A stretch of DNA of 64,000 nucleotides from Oreohelix idahoensis (lineage: Eukaryota > Mollusca > Gastropoda > Stylommatophora > Oreohelicidae): the NCBI GenBank assembly GCA_024509875.1, contig JAMPIV010022919.1, positions 1 through 64,000 of the forward strand, written 5' to 3'. Positions 53,180-64,000 of the stretch are shown one piece after another; position 1 is the first letter of the stretch, and each line of letters begins with the position of its first letter. Position numbers and translations under genes: made by a program. Below the pieces are notes generated by a model that saw only the letters and a list, made by a program, of their open reading frames with translations, had not been told where the DNA came from and did not search any database.

Positions 53180-54117
53180 AGTGACGTTACACATATTGTA
53201 ATTGGTGACTCCCTCTCGAAAGGTATTTATTGTGACAGAATGTCCACAAGAGAAGACATCGTTTCAGTTATGACAGTGCCGGGAGCTGGTATTAAAAGAC
53301 TACTGGACATAATTAATAAGTTCGATATTAATCACAACATTAGGAATTAATGATATCATGAATGAGCAAAGCCTAAACCCCTCAGGATTGGTGACTACTG
53401 TTAAACAAAAATTTCCCAAATCTCCATCTTTATTTCATCAATCATACCACCATGCTTTAGGTTTCAACATCGCATAGAGGACACTCACAACACAAAACTA
53501 CAGAACTATAGTAAACAAAACGGCCTTGGCTTCATCAACAATACCCCATTCTTTACGTCTAATTCAGAAGCACCTAAGAAACGACTTTACAGAGATCAAA
53601 TTCACACATCCACACTGGGAAGCAGCATCCTGGCCAAAAACAAAAAATATCCAGAAAGGACGCAACAAGACAGTTCAACCCACATAGAGAATCCTAAAAA
53701 ATCTACTGTGACATCAACCTATCATCACAATACATCTCACACCCTACCTGCCCCACAAAGGCTTGCACACCTATTGCAAGCAGACAGCCTTCCAGCTATC
53801 ACAACACCACTTTCAATCAGGAAGCCGAATCTTATGATACCATGTTTCCTCCATTACACACAAGGCAGCCCCACTCAGATACCTCTACAAACAGTATTCC
53901 AATGTCCCAGGCTCAGAATAGTCCTATCAACGCTAAAACAAGGACGGAAGAAATCAGAGATCACCATGCTTCCTCCCCTAGTCCTTATCATCGTCCTCAG
54001 TGGAACCCTGAACTTGTCTATCTGATGCAATTCAGCCCTGCGTCACTTAGACAAGCATTAATGATGTCTGCCCAACGTCATCCCTATTATATGCCAGGCA
54101 GAAATATCAGTTATTGA
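53180..54117 (+). pseudogene. ORF1 C-terminal part with SGNH hydrolase domain
   Basis: Broken frames together show IVIGDSLSKGIY (block I GDS), VPGAGI (block II Gly), GINDIM (block III GxND) and YRDQIHTS (block V DxxH), the order and residues of SGNH/GDSL esterases. An esterase domain in ORF1 is known in CR1-type non-LTR elements. Frame breaks near 53345 and 53420 separate the blocks. A proline/serine-rich tail ends at 54117 (SAQRHPYYMPG). Confidence 0.7.
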
Positions 54118-54577
54118 CGAACAAACACTTTGCCTCACTACATCTCTGTGACTAAAGCCTTCACTCCTTTTGAACATTTGTTGATATTTTAATACAACGG
54201 TTAAAATAATCAGGACTTTTACTAGTTGGGATCATTCTCAGTTTATCGGCTAATAGCCTCTAAGATTTTTCTTTGATTGCTTATTTTGTTACAATTTCAA
54301 TTTCTTTTTATCACCCATAGCTTTAATTTGTTAGAAGTAACGGTGTTAAGGTGTGTAGTGTTGTATACTTATCTGACGTGTGACAATTTTAATTTCTTCC
54401 ATCTCTCGTTTAACTTCAATTTGTTGCTTTGAGCAGTTCTGTGTGATATGTTGTATGCTTGATTGTTTTGTGACAATTTTTATATACTCCAGACAATTTA
54501 CTCAGTTGAAATTGTTTTAATTATTTTAATATTGTATTTCCTGCAATTTTTCTTTCCTTGAATTTCACTTCCTTGGT

Positions 54578-54937
54578 TTTTTTTTTTTTTTTTCGTACGC
54601 CCGCTAATACTTGAGGCGAAATCTCAGGTTATTATTAATGTCTAACCTGACATTGATTTTGCGTGAGTATCCCTTTTTTCTTGTACAGAGACAGGTGTCC
54701 CTCGCCATTCAGGCAGATACTCGCCGATTTTGGAGGTACCCATTGCAGCTGGGTCGGCTCAGGAGCCGCCAGTCCCTGGTCGACGACACTCCTTCAAATG
54801 TCATCGCCAGGTCTCGAGTTAATCCAGTCCAAATCCCGGTCGACCAAAAATCCTCAAATGCCGTCACCCGGGTTTGATCCTGGATCACCCGTTCGCCAGA
54901 GCGGTGTGGTAACCACTGTGATAGCGCGGCTCCATAA
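54578..54937 (-). repeat. tRNA-derived SINE, copy 2
   Basis: Full-length match to 2108-2462, with head at 54935, A-box-like TATCACAGTGG, B-box-like GGATCAAACCC and A-tail (T-run 54578-54595). Inserted between ORF1 and ORF2. Confidence 0.85.
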
Positions 54938-55005
54938 AGTGAAGTATTAATTCGTAAAAATACTTTGCGCTTTTTTGTGTGCATAACTGCTTTTTTAAAA
55001 CTTGG

Positions 55006-55010
<5 letters not shown>

Positions 55011-55060
<50 letters not shown>
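55011..55060. repeat. TA microsatellite
   Basis: About 25 TA units, just upstream of the ORF2 start. Confidence 0.95.
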
Positions 55061-55553
55061 CTATATCTTTTTTACTATACAAACATGGCCGATAATTATG
55101 TACAGTGGCTTCACAAGAATGGTCTACGACTTGGTCATCTGAATATTTACCATCTTCTAGGTAAACTCCCTGAACTTACACACATTCTAAATAAGAATTT
55201 TCACATTTTTGGACTTTCAGAAAGTCGCCTAAATGACAGAATAACAGATGATGACATTGCGTTAAATGGTTTTAAAACTATTCGGCGCGATGCAAGCAAA
55301 AAACAAGAGACAGGTATAACAGTTTATATTTCCACTTCCCTTAATTTTCGCCACAGAAACGACTTAGAGACAGCAGAGATAAAATGTGTATGGTTGGAAA
55401 TAAAGCTACCAAACCAGGGCCCATTTCTGGTGGGGTATCTTTATCGAAATCCTAGTGCAGGACCTATGTGGTACGAAGATTTCGCCATCATGGTGGACAA
55501 CGCATTTGCCACTGTCAAGGAGGTTGTTCTTCTTGGTGATTTTAATATTGAGG

Positions 55554-55919
55554 TAAAATACTATTTTAGAGGTCTCTTGCTTAGAGTTACTTCCCTTAGG
55601 AATGACCGTTCATTGTTCTTATGTATTTGTTTTTCGTGCATGCATGTTTTTTCGGGAACGTCAATGTTTTTTTTCCAACGTCAACATTCTCCAGTACCTA
55701 CTTTTTTTTTTTTGTTTCTTTGTGTTTTGCTGTGGATCGTCAATGGTTTTTTTCGTTTCTTTGTTTATGTATTTAACATGCCAATAAACTCCAGTACTCG
55801 ATACTTGTGTAGTTTGTATCCGATTCACACGTCCTCCATGTAAATTATACAATGAACCCTCCCTAAAGCTCCAAGGGAAGTAACTCTAAGTAAGAAACCT
55901 CTAAAAAAATAGTATTTTA
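55554..55919. mobile_element. MITE with long inverted repeats, 366 bp
   Basis: Inverted repeats of about 50 bp (TAAAATACTATTTTAGAGG, then TTAGAGTTACTTCCCTT) at both ends, bounded by TA on each side (55554-55555, 55918-55919), no transposase. TA ends suggest Tc1/mariner mobilisation. The T-rich frames inside are not coding. Confidence 0.85.
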
Positions 55920-56614
55920 CCGAATGCTCTGTCCCTAATATTGCAATGAGTGACCACTATCCAGTATGCTGTACATGGTCAAAGAATAAATGTAACGTTC
56001 CCAAAAATAAACATGTAAGTATTAAATTTAGAAGTTTAAAACATTTTAGTCGGGAATTATTTTTGAATGACTTGCTAACTGCACCTCTCGGCCGTGTTTA
56101 CCAACTTCCTGATCCGGATGACGCTCAGGGTTGCCATATTGGCTTTTTAAAGCCAGATTTCAGAAATCTGGCTTTTTAAAAATGTGATTGGCGGTAGAAA
56201 ATTCATTTGGCTGTTGGCTTTTTCCTGGCTTATTTACATGCTAAAATTATCTGCACGAAAATTACAAACCATCCTTTTTCGAAATCATTTTCCTTTAAGA
56301 GAAATGTTTTTTGGTCAGTTACATTTGGCAATATTTCTGCCGCCAAGAATCTGGGCAAAAAGGCGCCAACCGTGGCTCTGATATAACCAAATAGGTTGAT
56401 AGGAACACGCCTCACCAGAAGAAGGCAAAAAATAAATAAAATAGCCAACCGTCGCTCCAGTTTGTCTGGTGTCTCGGACCTCCGAAGCGTTTGGATGTGA
56501 TTTAAAATTATTTATAATCATACTAATCTGCCGTGAAGTGTAACTTTCTATATGTAATAACGTTTTGTGGTGAAACTGTGACACCTTCGGCTGTTTTTAT
56601 AAATCAATTATTAT

Positions 56615-56832
56615 CAACAGTCATGGCCATGTTGTCAAATAAATGGAAGGCTTCTTACGATAGCAATCGTAAGTACAAAAGCAAATGGGAAGAAACATTT
56701 GTATGGGTCCAAAAGGCTGCTGATGGGTCGGATGCAGCTTATTGTAAATTGTGCCACTGCAACATTTTACCAAGAATTAGCAACCTCTCAAATCATGAAC
56801 AATCGGAGAAACACAAGCGGAAAGACTCCTAG
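56615..56832 (+). pseudogene. hAT transposase N-terminus, BED zinc finger
   Basis: From about 56622 reads MAMLSNKWKASYDSNRK, then ETFVWVQKAADGSDAAYCKL, CNILPRISNLSNHEQSEKH. The C-x2-C...H...H pattern is a BED finger, the DNA-binding end of hAT transposases. The next frame (from 56833) continues with VKAVELQIAVSMTCHCVIRT before the gap. Confidence 0.8.
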
Positions 56833-56974
56833 GCAAGATACGGATAAAGTTAAGGCAGTAGAGCTGCAAATTGCTGTAAGCATGACGTGCCATTGTGTGA
56901 TACGTACAGTTGACCACCTGAATGAAATCATGACACTGGAGCACTGTTACCAACAGATTACTGGTGGCAATGTA

Positions 56975-58368
56975 TGTAGTTATTATAATATTTATTTGTC
57001 TGAGGGAAAGTATTTGTTTTGAAAATCAGGATGCTTTCCTGGCCAAAGATATATCACCCATGATTGATTGATACTTTTGTTATATGGGTTATCTCCCCTG
57101 AATATCGAACTTGGCGTATGAATCCAGATTTTGTTGGTCTGTTCCTTGTTGGGCCAGAAACAGATTGTTCTTGCTTAGGTTTATGCAGGAATGTTTACGG
57201 TCCGAGTCTATGTTTACTCCTTGTCTATTTAAGACGATTCGGTTTTATATCGTGATATCTTTGTATGTCTAAGTGGGACTATTTTTCCTTGTACTGAACT
57301 TTGGGGTCAGGCAGTTTCTGCGCATGGGGAGACGAAAAAGGGTCTTCTGTGATGATGGAGCCTGGTGAATGCCATGTCGGAGACCAGTCCGAAGTTTGTT
57401 GATTCTGTGATCTATTATGGGGAAGAAGGTAGTTTCGGATATGATTATTAAGTCTATGAGTTCCCCAGTGTTTATTCTGTAACGCCAGGAGAGGGCGTAT
57501 GTGTTCTGCTAGTGTATTTCCCATGCCCAGGTAAAAGAACTTTTTGCTGAACTTTTTCCTTGCTAGGCTTAGATGGGCAGACGTCTACATGATGATTATC
57601 TATATCAATATGTCGGGATGACATGTTACCTAGCAGCACTGAATATGATTGTATGCAGCAGTTATGATGAAAGAATATGCTGATTCTTGTAGAAACATTT
57701 GTGTTCATGAACAAAGCCTTTATTGAAGCTGTACTATGCATCTGTATAGTGAGTAATGCTCACTGGAACCAGAAGCCATTTTGGATCCTATTTTTTGTCG
57801 ATCAGAGAACAGGGATGCCACTTATTATCAGGTGATGATTAAGAGATCACAGTTATAAAGAAAACCCAATACTGGTGGGTTAACATTATCTCCAGAAATA
57901 TTTGCTGAACTTTACCTAAAGGAATCTTCGCTAGAAAAGAGGTTCTGTCTAGGAGTCATGCTTGAACATTATTTATTAACTGACATGATCGGTCAGTAAG
58001 GCCTGATGATTATATTTATAAACAGTGGAAATCTAAGTGCTTGTCTACGGACGTTCCATTGTAATGTTCTTCAACAGGAATGCCAACTTAAGATTGTAGA
58101 CCATTGATCAACAGTATGATGATATATGTCGACCTGTTTTCCTGTAACTATACCCGTACTGTCCAAGTGTGTGTGTCCAATTAAACAGTATGAAACGACC
58201 ACAGTAGTCTGCATCATTAACTTCTAGCTACGTGTGAGTGAGTGTTTAATCTTCTAGTCAACTCTTCAGAACAATCCATGCATTCGCGTATTGACACTAA
58301 CATCAACACTCGGCTTCTTTACGTTTTGGACAAGGTGACCTGTATGCCAACACTGTGTCGGTTTTGAG
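56975..58368 (+). other. intron-like or inserted segment within hAT gene
   Basis: The coding match stops at ...YQQITGGN, followed by a good donor (AAT|GTATGT), and resumes at about 58369-58410. The 1.4 kb between has no transposase similarity. It could be an intron or a later insertion; neither ends nor target duplications were found. Confidence 0.45.
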
Positions 58369-60066
58369 TTGACCATCTACACCAATACCAGCTTTATTAA
58401 CGTGGTGACCAAAAAAGAAGACCTTATCAAGCACATAAAGTTATACAGAAGTAAATATGCATGCTTAGTCAAAAACATTATTTCGCCTGCACTGAAAACT
58501 GATCTCATTGATGACTTACAGAACAAGAAATATGCCATCATTTTAGATGAATCTACTGACATTTCAACATAAAAACACTTGTGTATGTTAGTTAGATTTT
58601 TTTGTGATAGGAGAAAGGAAATTGTTACTGGATTTATAGGTTTAATTCCAGTGCAAGAGGCTACAGGAGAAAAGATATTCAATTTGATTGACGAGGAAAT
58701 AAAAAGATGTGGCCAGAGTCTTGCAAATTGCATTGGTTTTGCAACGTATGGTGCATCAAACATGGTTGGGTGCAACAACTCTGTGTGGTCTAGACTAAAA
58801 GCTGTATCTCCTTTCTGTGTGCAACTCAAATGTATCTGTCATTCGCCGGCACTGTGCATTCAATATACAGTATCCAAGCTACCATCAAATATTGGATTTT
58901 TACTGTCAGAAATACCCAATTGGGTTCGCCATAGTAAATTAAGACGAGAAGCATACAAAGAATTGTTTATTGTGATGAACAGAGCTACAGAATTTGAGCG
59001 AACCTGAACTGCCCCCCTTCCCTTTGAAAAACCTTCATTTACGCGGTGGCTTGTGCGTGAAAAGGTTATGTTTAATATTTTGATGAACTGGGAAGAGCTA
59101 AAGGCTTATTTCGCTTCTACTGAACTAGCCCAATCACAGTTTGATACAAAATTCAAAGCAATACTTCTAAAGGAAATGTTGTCAGACTACAAAAACTACT
59201 TGTTCTTTGAGTTTGCAACACCTCTTGTGCAGGAATTTGAAAGACTGAACAGCCTTTTTCAGCAAACCAAAGCTGATCCTCATGAATTGTACCAACAAAT
59301 ATTCTTACACCAGAAGAGTCTTCAGAACAGACTGTATGATACCAAAAGACAGAAAAAAAATATTCATCAAGTGGATTTTGGTGTAAAATTCTTAACAGCA
59401 TGTAATAAGTTCCTACAGCAGAACAACAGTGCTGATGCTGATCTAGAAATAAAAAATGTCAAAGAAAGATGTATGCCTATGCTAGAAGAAGCTCTCAGTC
59501 AAGTTACATGTAGACTTCCGTCGACGAGAGATACATTTGAAAGTTTATCAAAATTTAGCCCTGTGAAAATTTTAAATCAAATTTCAAGGCCTGTTTTCCG
59601 AGTTACCCTTTATACACCATGCAGGAAACACATCAGCAAAATTGAAGAACAATACAGACAAATGCCTTTTGTCGATTGGAAAGAAGAAGCTCTATTTAAG
59701 AAAGATGGACTCCCTGTAGACACTGAACAGTTTTGGATTGGTGTACTTCAGCATCAGGCATTTAAAGAGCTCGCCACCTTTGCCCTTACTTGCCTAATAA
59801 CCCCTGTCAGCAATGCTGTAGTTGAGAGGATATTTTCTCTTGTATCCTCCGTTAAAACGAAGGCAAGAAACAGAATGCAGCTGAATCTTCTTGATGCAAT
59901 TGTGAGAATCAGGGCAGAACTATTGCTTTCAAGCAAATGTTGCAAAGACTTCACTGCATCTCCAGAAATGCTAAAAAACTTCACATCGGACAAGGTTTAT
60001 GCAGTGTGTTCCACTCATTCCAGTGGGGAGGATAGTAATGACCTGGATCTGGAGCTTTTCATGTGA
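58369..60066 (+). pseudogene. hAT transposase, catalytic and dimerisation region
   Basis: One reading frame of about 565 codons broken only by TAA at 58570-58572 and TGA at 59005-59007. It contains AIILDESTDIST (first catalytic Asp), CIGFATYGASNMVG (second Asp position not visible as Asp: reads YGASN where GxDGA-type is usual), QLKCICHSPALC (hAT CxxH motif), and the C-terminal TPVSNAVVERIFSLVSSVKT with RNRM (third acidic residue and dimerisation block). Ends DLELFM. Two nonsense codons and no frameshift suggest recent loss. Similar in style to KIAA1586-like hAT proteins. Confidence 0.88.
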
Positions 60067-60480
60067 TATGAGTATGAAAAATGTATTAAAATGTGTTTCG
60101 CTTTTCTTTTTTTGGCTCTTTTCTAAAATTGTTTGGCTTTAAATTAAAATTTCGATCTGGCAACCCTGATGACGCTATTGCATACTGGACAAAAATTTTT
60201 TATAGTGTTTTTGACATGCACGTACCAGCTAAGGAAATTCGTGTCAAACGACAATTAAAATCTCTGTGGATCACGCAAGAAGTGTTGGAGGCTATGAGGC
60301 AGAGAGATCAAGCGCACAAAAATAAGGACCTCAACACAAACAGGATATACAGGAACAAAGTTCAATATTTAATTCGTAAAGAAAAGAAAAATCATTTTAG
60401 AAATATGGTTCAGAACACATCAAATAGTAAGGAAATGTGGAAGGCAATTAACACCTTAGCGAAAAAACGTAATTGTTGAA

Positions 60481-63350
60481 GCGGGTTCTTTCTTTATCCT
60501 TATTGGGGGTCAAGGATTTAGGTTGTCTTTAAATCTGTTAGCGTAATGAATGATCTCGTCTTTGTTCCTCATGAACTTCAACTAATTAGCGTTAAGATTA
60601 ATATCCTTCATAAAGAAGAGCAAATCGTGCATTTTTATATTATAAAAATGTGGCTTAATATTCCAGCCAACTTCCAACTTGATGGATCAAATAAACTCCT
60701 TGTGTTGAGTCCAACGAGCATAGATTTAATACATTATACGAATACATCACAGTTAATTCATAAACAGTTCATTGCATTGCAGGAATCATCTTATTATTCA
60801 TATCTATACAGTGCAGTCCGTTCCAGTCATATAGATTAATTCTTAGCGTTGTCAACAAAACGTAGTAGGTTGTATATACGCGTGGCTGCTATGCAGTCCA
60901 CCGATAATGATACCAACTAGTTTGTGAGAACGAATCATAAAAATATCAATACTCCCTGAGTTCCTGACTCAAATAAACAATGGTTGTAATTAACCATTCC
61001 TGATCCATCGTTTTATCAAACATTATTATGGCTGACCATCAAGCCAATATCAAAGAAATACTTCTGCACTTCATACTAAAAAGCGGGAGTGAATCAAACG
61101 CATCTGACTTGCTTGAAGTTCAGATTCAAAAGGGTGAACCAAATTCGTAGTCAAGCGTGACCATATCAACCCTACCACGTCACAATCGAACCATGCGATT
61201 GTGTTCAATAACAACCATGAAGCATAAAAAAACATTCTATATTAAAAACCTCTCAACCTCTAATGCGTACTTTAAACGCGCTAACAAATATAGCAGACGA
61301 CATCGTTAAAACATGTAACAATTCCCTGCCCGACGGGGGAAAAAAAATCTATTCTATAGATTTTTTTTGGAAATAACTTGGTTAATCATATCAAAAATTT
61401 AACAAAAACCAAAATACGGCCTACGATGTTCTGTCTAGAACATTGTCGTAAGTCATGTCGATATCATACCAGACATATCATACATGAACATTATATTAAC
61501 TAAAGAAAATGTCGACTGTCAGTAAATAATTATCTAAGTAACTAAAAGTATGTCTTAACTAAATTAATATGTTGTGTCATCCGATCTACTAATTAAATAT
61601 AGAATTAAGTAAATAATCAGTGTACTAGGTGTAGGATATAATATAATTAAAATTTAATTAACTGAACTACAGTATTGTATCGTTGTGGAGAAAGTAAAGT
61701 AAAGAAAAGAATAATGGAAAAAGCATAAAGTTAAATAGTGAGAAGTTAATAGATTTAAAAAAATGAAATATATGTGTACACTAACTACTATCTAATTAAC
61801 TTAATGTATCAACTAACAAAATAATAATACATATCATATTATGTAATAATTAAGTAAACATTAGTCGCTAAATGCATATAATAATTACCATATTTATAAA
61901 TATATTTACTTAAATTATTCAATTGTGTGAGAGTATTTTGTTTTCTCTTTTCTTTCTTTTATTTTTTTCTTCTTTTTCTCATATTATATTTTTATTTTAT
62001 TAATTAAATAAGTATTGAAATCAGTAGTGTTTGATATGAAGATCCAAACGTTGTTATTTCCATGTGTGCATTTATGGTTTGTTCCATGTGACGAAGAATT
62101 TCATTCCATAAGCGATATCTTGATATAAATCGTTCATAATGAAGACTGAGTTAATAGTTCTCATCTGTATTTCATGCAAGGATGAATAATTTGACAGAGT
62201 TCATTCAGTCAAAACGATAAGTCCAAAGATGATGCGAATCTTCATTTTTGAGTGTATCATAATGAGTGAGAGATGAATGGACACAAACCAAAGTCCAAAC
62301 GTTGATAATTGAAACCATGAAATAAGTCTCGTGGAACATCGTAACGTTTATGCGCAGAATGTAAACATACATAAGTTCATTGCAAGTTTCTTCGACGTGT
62401 TATTCGTATGCCTCGAGTTCATGACACATCAGCCGTGTAACATGACGTAATACGGAAGCATTTAAAATGTACGTAGAGTTCAATCTCAATTTGATAGTAG
62501 ATATTCATGGACACGAACATGGTCAACTGTTTTTGATTGAGTAAACGTTTGTCGTCCTTTAATGCATGAATTAGAATTTCTTTTCACTTGAAAATATCAT
62601 CATCAACGAAGAGATACAAAGTAAGTTGAATGTCCAGACTTCTTGCGGATTTTAAACATAAAATTAGCTTGTTTGATGAAACTGGGATATTCAATATCAT
62701 TGATTGTACCAACGTTACTTGAGGTACGAATTTCAGTATCATAAAGCGTTGTATGTCTCAGGAGAACTTGACGTCTAGAATTGTAGATTCTTAGAGTTCT
62801 GCTCGTCTGGATCATAACATGTCATCTGTTGTCGATAATAAAGAGCAAGCCGTCATATTCTTCGATATTGAGTTGTCCCCAAACGATTACTTGAACTTGA
62901 AATGATACCAATATCGAAGTCGAAATTGCCCGCATCTGAACGGAGAATAAATATTTGTGTAAAATTTAGTAACACATGTTGACCTCAGATTTAGGAGGTA
63001 TTTAATAGAAAAAAAATTCCCTAGATATTTAGTGGACGCGATGTTAGCTTATGCAGTCCCTGTCACTTTCATGGGCATGTCTTTTCTTAAGACAAATAGA
63101 TGATATACGAAACTTATGCTGCATTGGCTGAGCATAGTTAGAACAATCAACCACGTTACTGTCTATCGTAGGCATGGTAAAAATAACAAAGACGAAAAGA
63201 CAAAATGTTATCGTAGATAAGACAACACAAGTGTCACCTAATAGAAAAGCCTACAATAACTAAGCCATATAAGAATAAATGACCAATAAAGAAAAGAAAT
63301 GGTGACTGACAATGCTGAGTCATCAAAGAATATGATAACTAATCCTAATA
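60481..63350. other. no recognisable gene, AT-rich
   Basis: An open frame at 60546-60839 (LDGSNKLLVLSPTSID) and one from about 61028 (MADHQANIKEILLHFILKS) have no family match. 61500-62000 is very AT-rich. Around 62040-62330 the strings GATCCAAACGTTG and AGTCCAAACGTTG recur. Minus frame 62603-62815 is unassigned. Confidence 0.4.
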
Positions 63351-63358
63351 TCTATAGG

Positions 63359-63901
63359 CTAACATCTGCGCGAAGCAGAATCAGGTACCAATTGTAACTT
63401 AAGAGAATGGTGATGAAAGTAAACACCATTGTCACGCTCCATAACCAAATGAGCGTCTCTATTGTTACAGAAGGTAACCAACGCCTCCCTATTCTGACCA
63501 CTGAATGATGGCAGAAGACAAACAAACTTAACGCTTGCTGTATACTGAAAAAAATTGCCAATTGCCTGCCATTTAGTATCTTGTGGCAGATTGCGCACTA
63601 ACACAGTGCGAGAATATGCACTTTTCCCAATATATGTAGTATCATTGTCACGAAATTGTGAACAATGACGATATGTATATCTAGTCATATAAAAAGAATT
63701 AAATTTCCCCTTTACCATAGACGTTGTATTTTTATTGGATGATGTATCATCCTGACTGAACTTAGGATGATACCTATCAGTATCCAAGGTAGTAGGTTTC
63801 ATACATGTCGTATATGACTGCCTGATAGGCAAAAGTAATACCTTGCTGACAGATTTATGTGTCTTAATTTTATTATCAAAGTTGATTCCAACTCTAACAC
63901 A
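63359..63901 (-). CDS. RRM-like protein fragment
   Basis: Minus frame open from 63901 to TAG at 63361-63359, about 180 codons. The last 80 residues look like an RNA recognition motif: SRTVLVRNLPQDTKWQAIGN (RNP2-like VLVRNLP), PSFSGQNREALVTFCN (RNP1-like), MERDNGVYFHHHSLKLQLV (last strand). The upstream part is S/T/N-rich. A frame from the window edge (63996, MNKSWRHDQIETDPRK) runs into it with one frameshift near 63890, or a splice. It could be a host RNA-binding gene or the RRM of a non-LTR ORF1; no zinc knuckle or RT is nearby to decide. Confidence 0.55.
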   Translation of the reverse strand, partial: CVRVGINFDNKIKTHKSVSKVLLLPIRQSYTTCMKPTTLDTDRYHPKFSQDDTSSNKNTTSMVKGKFNSFYMTRYTYRHCSQFRDNDTTYIGKSAYSRTVLVRNLPQDTKWQAIGNFFQYTASVKFVCLLPSFSGQNREALVTFCNNRDAHLVMERDNGVYFHHHSLKLQLVPDSASRRC

Positions 63902-64000
63902 TTATTTTCATTAGGAAAATCTTTTCCCTTTTTCTCAACTTCAATAGTTTTCCTTGGATCAGTTTCAATCTGATCATGTCGCCAAGATTTATTCATTGCA

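Larger units (their letters stand above)
56126..60168 (+). mobile_element. hAT DNA transposon, 4,043 bp
   Basis: Terminal inverted repeats CAGGGTTGCCA...ATTGGC and its inverse TGGCAACCCTG, with an exact 8-bp target duplication ATGACGCT (56118-56125 and 60169-60176). Subterminal DNA has further AATCTGGCTTTTTAAA-type inversions. It encodes a BED-type zinc finger and a hAT transposase with in-frame stops. Confidence 0.95.
51896..60480 (+). mobile_element. CR1/L2-like non-LTR element with four nested insertions
   Basis: ORF1 (51896-54117) and ORF2 endonuclease (from 55084) lie in order and orientation. Between and inside them sit a SINE (54578-54937), a TA tract (55011-55060), a MITE (55554-55919) and a hAT transposon (56126-60168). 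The endonuclease-RT linker resumes after the hAT and is lost at about 60480, so RT is missing. That ORF1 and ORF2 belong to one copy is inferred from order and spacing. Confidence 0.7.
55084..60480 (+). pseudogene. non-LTR ORF2: AP endonuclease and linker, split by two insertions
   Basis: Starts MADNYVQWLHKNGLRLG at 55084. First segment to 55553 has GHLNIYHLLGKLPEL, FGLSESRLND, TGITVYIST, YRNPSAG and LLGDFNIE, the APE-type endonuclease of non-LTR elements. The MITE interrupts right after GDFNIE. 55920-56117 has NIAMSDHYPVCC, the last catalytic block (SDH); some 70-90 residues that normally lie between these are missing. The hAT then splits LPDPDDA, and 60177-60480 continues IAYWTKIFYSVF and KSLWITQEVLEAMRQRD, the linker before RT, then stops. 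Endonuclease key residues N, E, D-N and D-H are visible. Confidence 0.8.

Overview
The window looks like repeat-dense intergenic or intronic DNA from an invertebrate animal. No bacterial gene organisation, rRNA gene or CRISPR array was seen. Nearly every recognisable coding stretch belongs to a transposable element. The mix of families (Ty3/gypsy elements with Gmr1-like and Mag-like traits, several non-LTR lineages, mariner, hAT, tRNA-derived SINEs, long TA and GA microsatellites) suits a lophotrochozoan, perhaps a gastropod mollusc. That is an inference; no host gene confirms it.

Layout: 1-2.0 kb, minus-strand gag-protease remnant of a Gmr1-related element cut by the window edge. 2.1-5.3 kb, SINE, microsatellites, two non-LTR C-terminal scraps and an 83-bp satellite array. 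5.3-8.1 kb, a non-LTR insertion with its two ends head to head. 8.15-12.76 kb, a Mag-like LTR retrotransposon with 253-bp LTRs and a GTGGC target duplication; the same satellite resumes just beyond it. 13.04-15.21 kb, a TA-flanked inverted-repeat unit holding R2-like endonuclease coding DNA and a 200-bp palindrome. 15.2-29.0 kb, mostly non-coding, with two weak candidate host exons and scattered SINE and non-LTR scraps.

29.045-35.104 kb holds the best-preserved element: a Ty3/gypsy retrotransposon on the minus strand with 1,152-bp LTRs and a CTAAC duplication. Its pol order is protease-integrase-reverse transcriptase-RNase H, as in the Gmr1 group, and all integrase, RT and RNase H catalytic residues are present. 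The 5' LTR runs straight into protease with no gag between them.

36.4-41.8 kb is a minisatellite tract broken by a mariner, an RTE-like element (itself carrying a 305-bp insertion) and a 5'-truncated non-LTR 3' end. 42-51.9 kb has a mariner fossil, non-LTR scraps, small tandem repeats and long featureless AT-rich DNA. 51.9-60.5 kb is a nested stack: a CR1/L2-like non-LTR element (ORF1 with an SGNH-type hydrolase domain, ORF2 endonuclease) interrupted by a SINE, a TA repeat, a 366-bp MITE and a 4.04-kb hAT transposon. 60.5-63.3 kb is AT-rich and unassigned, and the right edge carries part of a minus-strand ORF with an RRM-like fold.

The elements do not form a pathway. Their relations are of nesting and possible trans-dependence: a gag-less LTR element with an intact polymerase polyprotein, and a related element in the same window that has gag.
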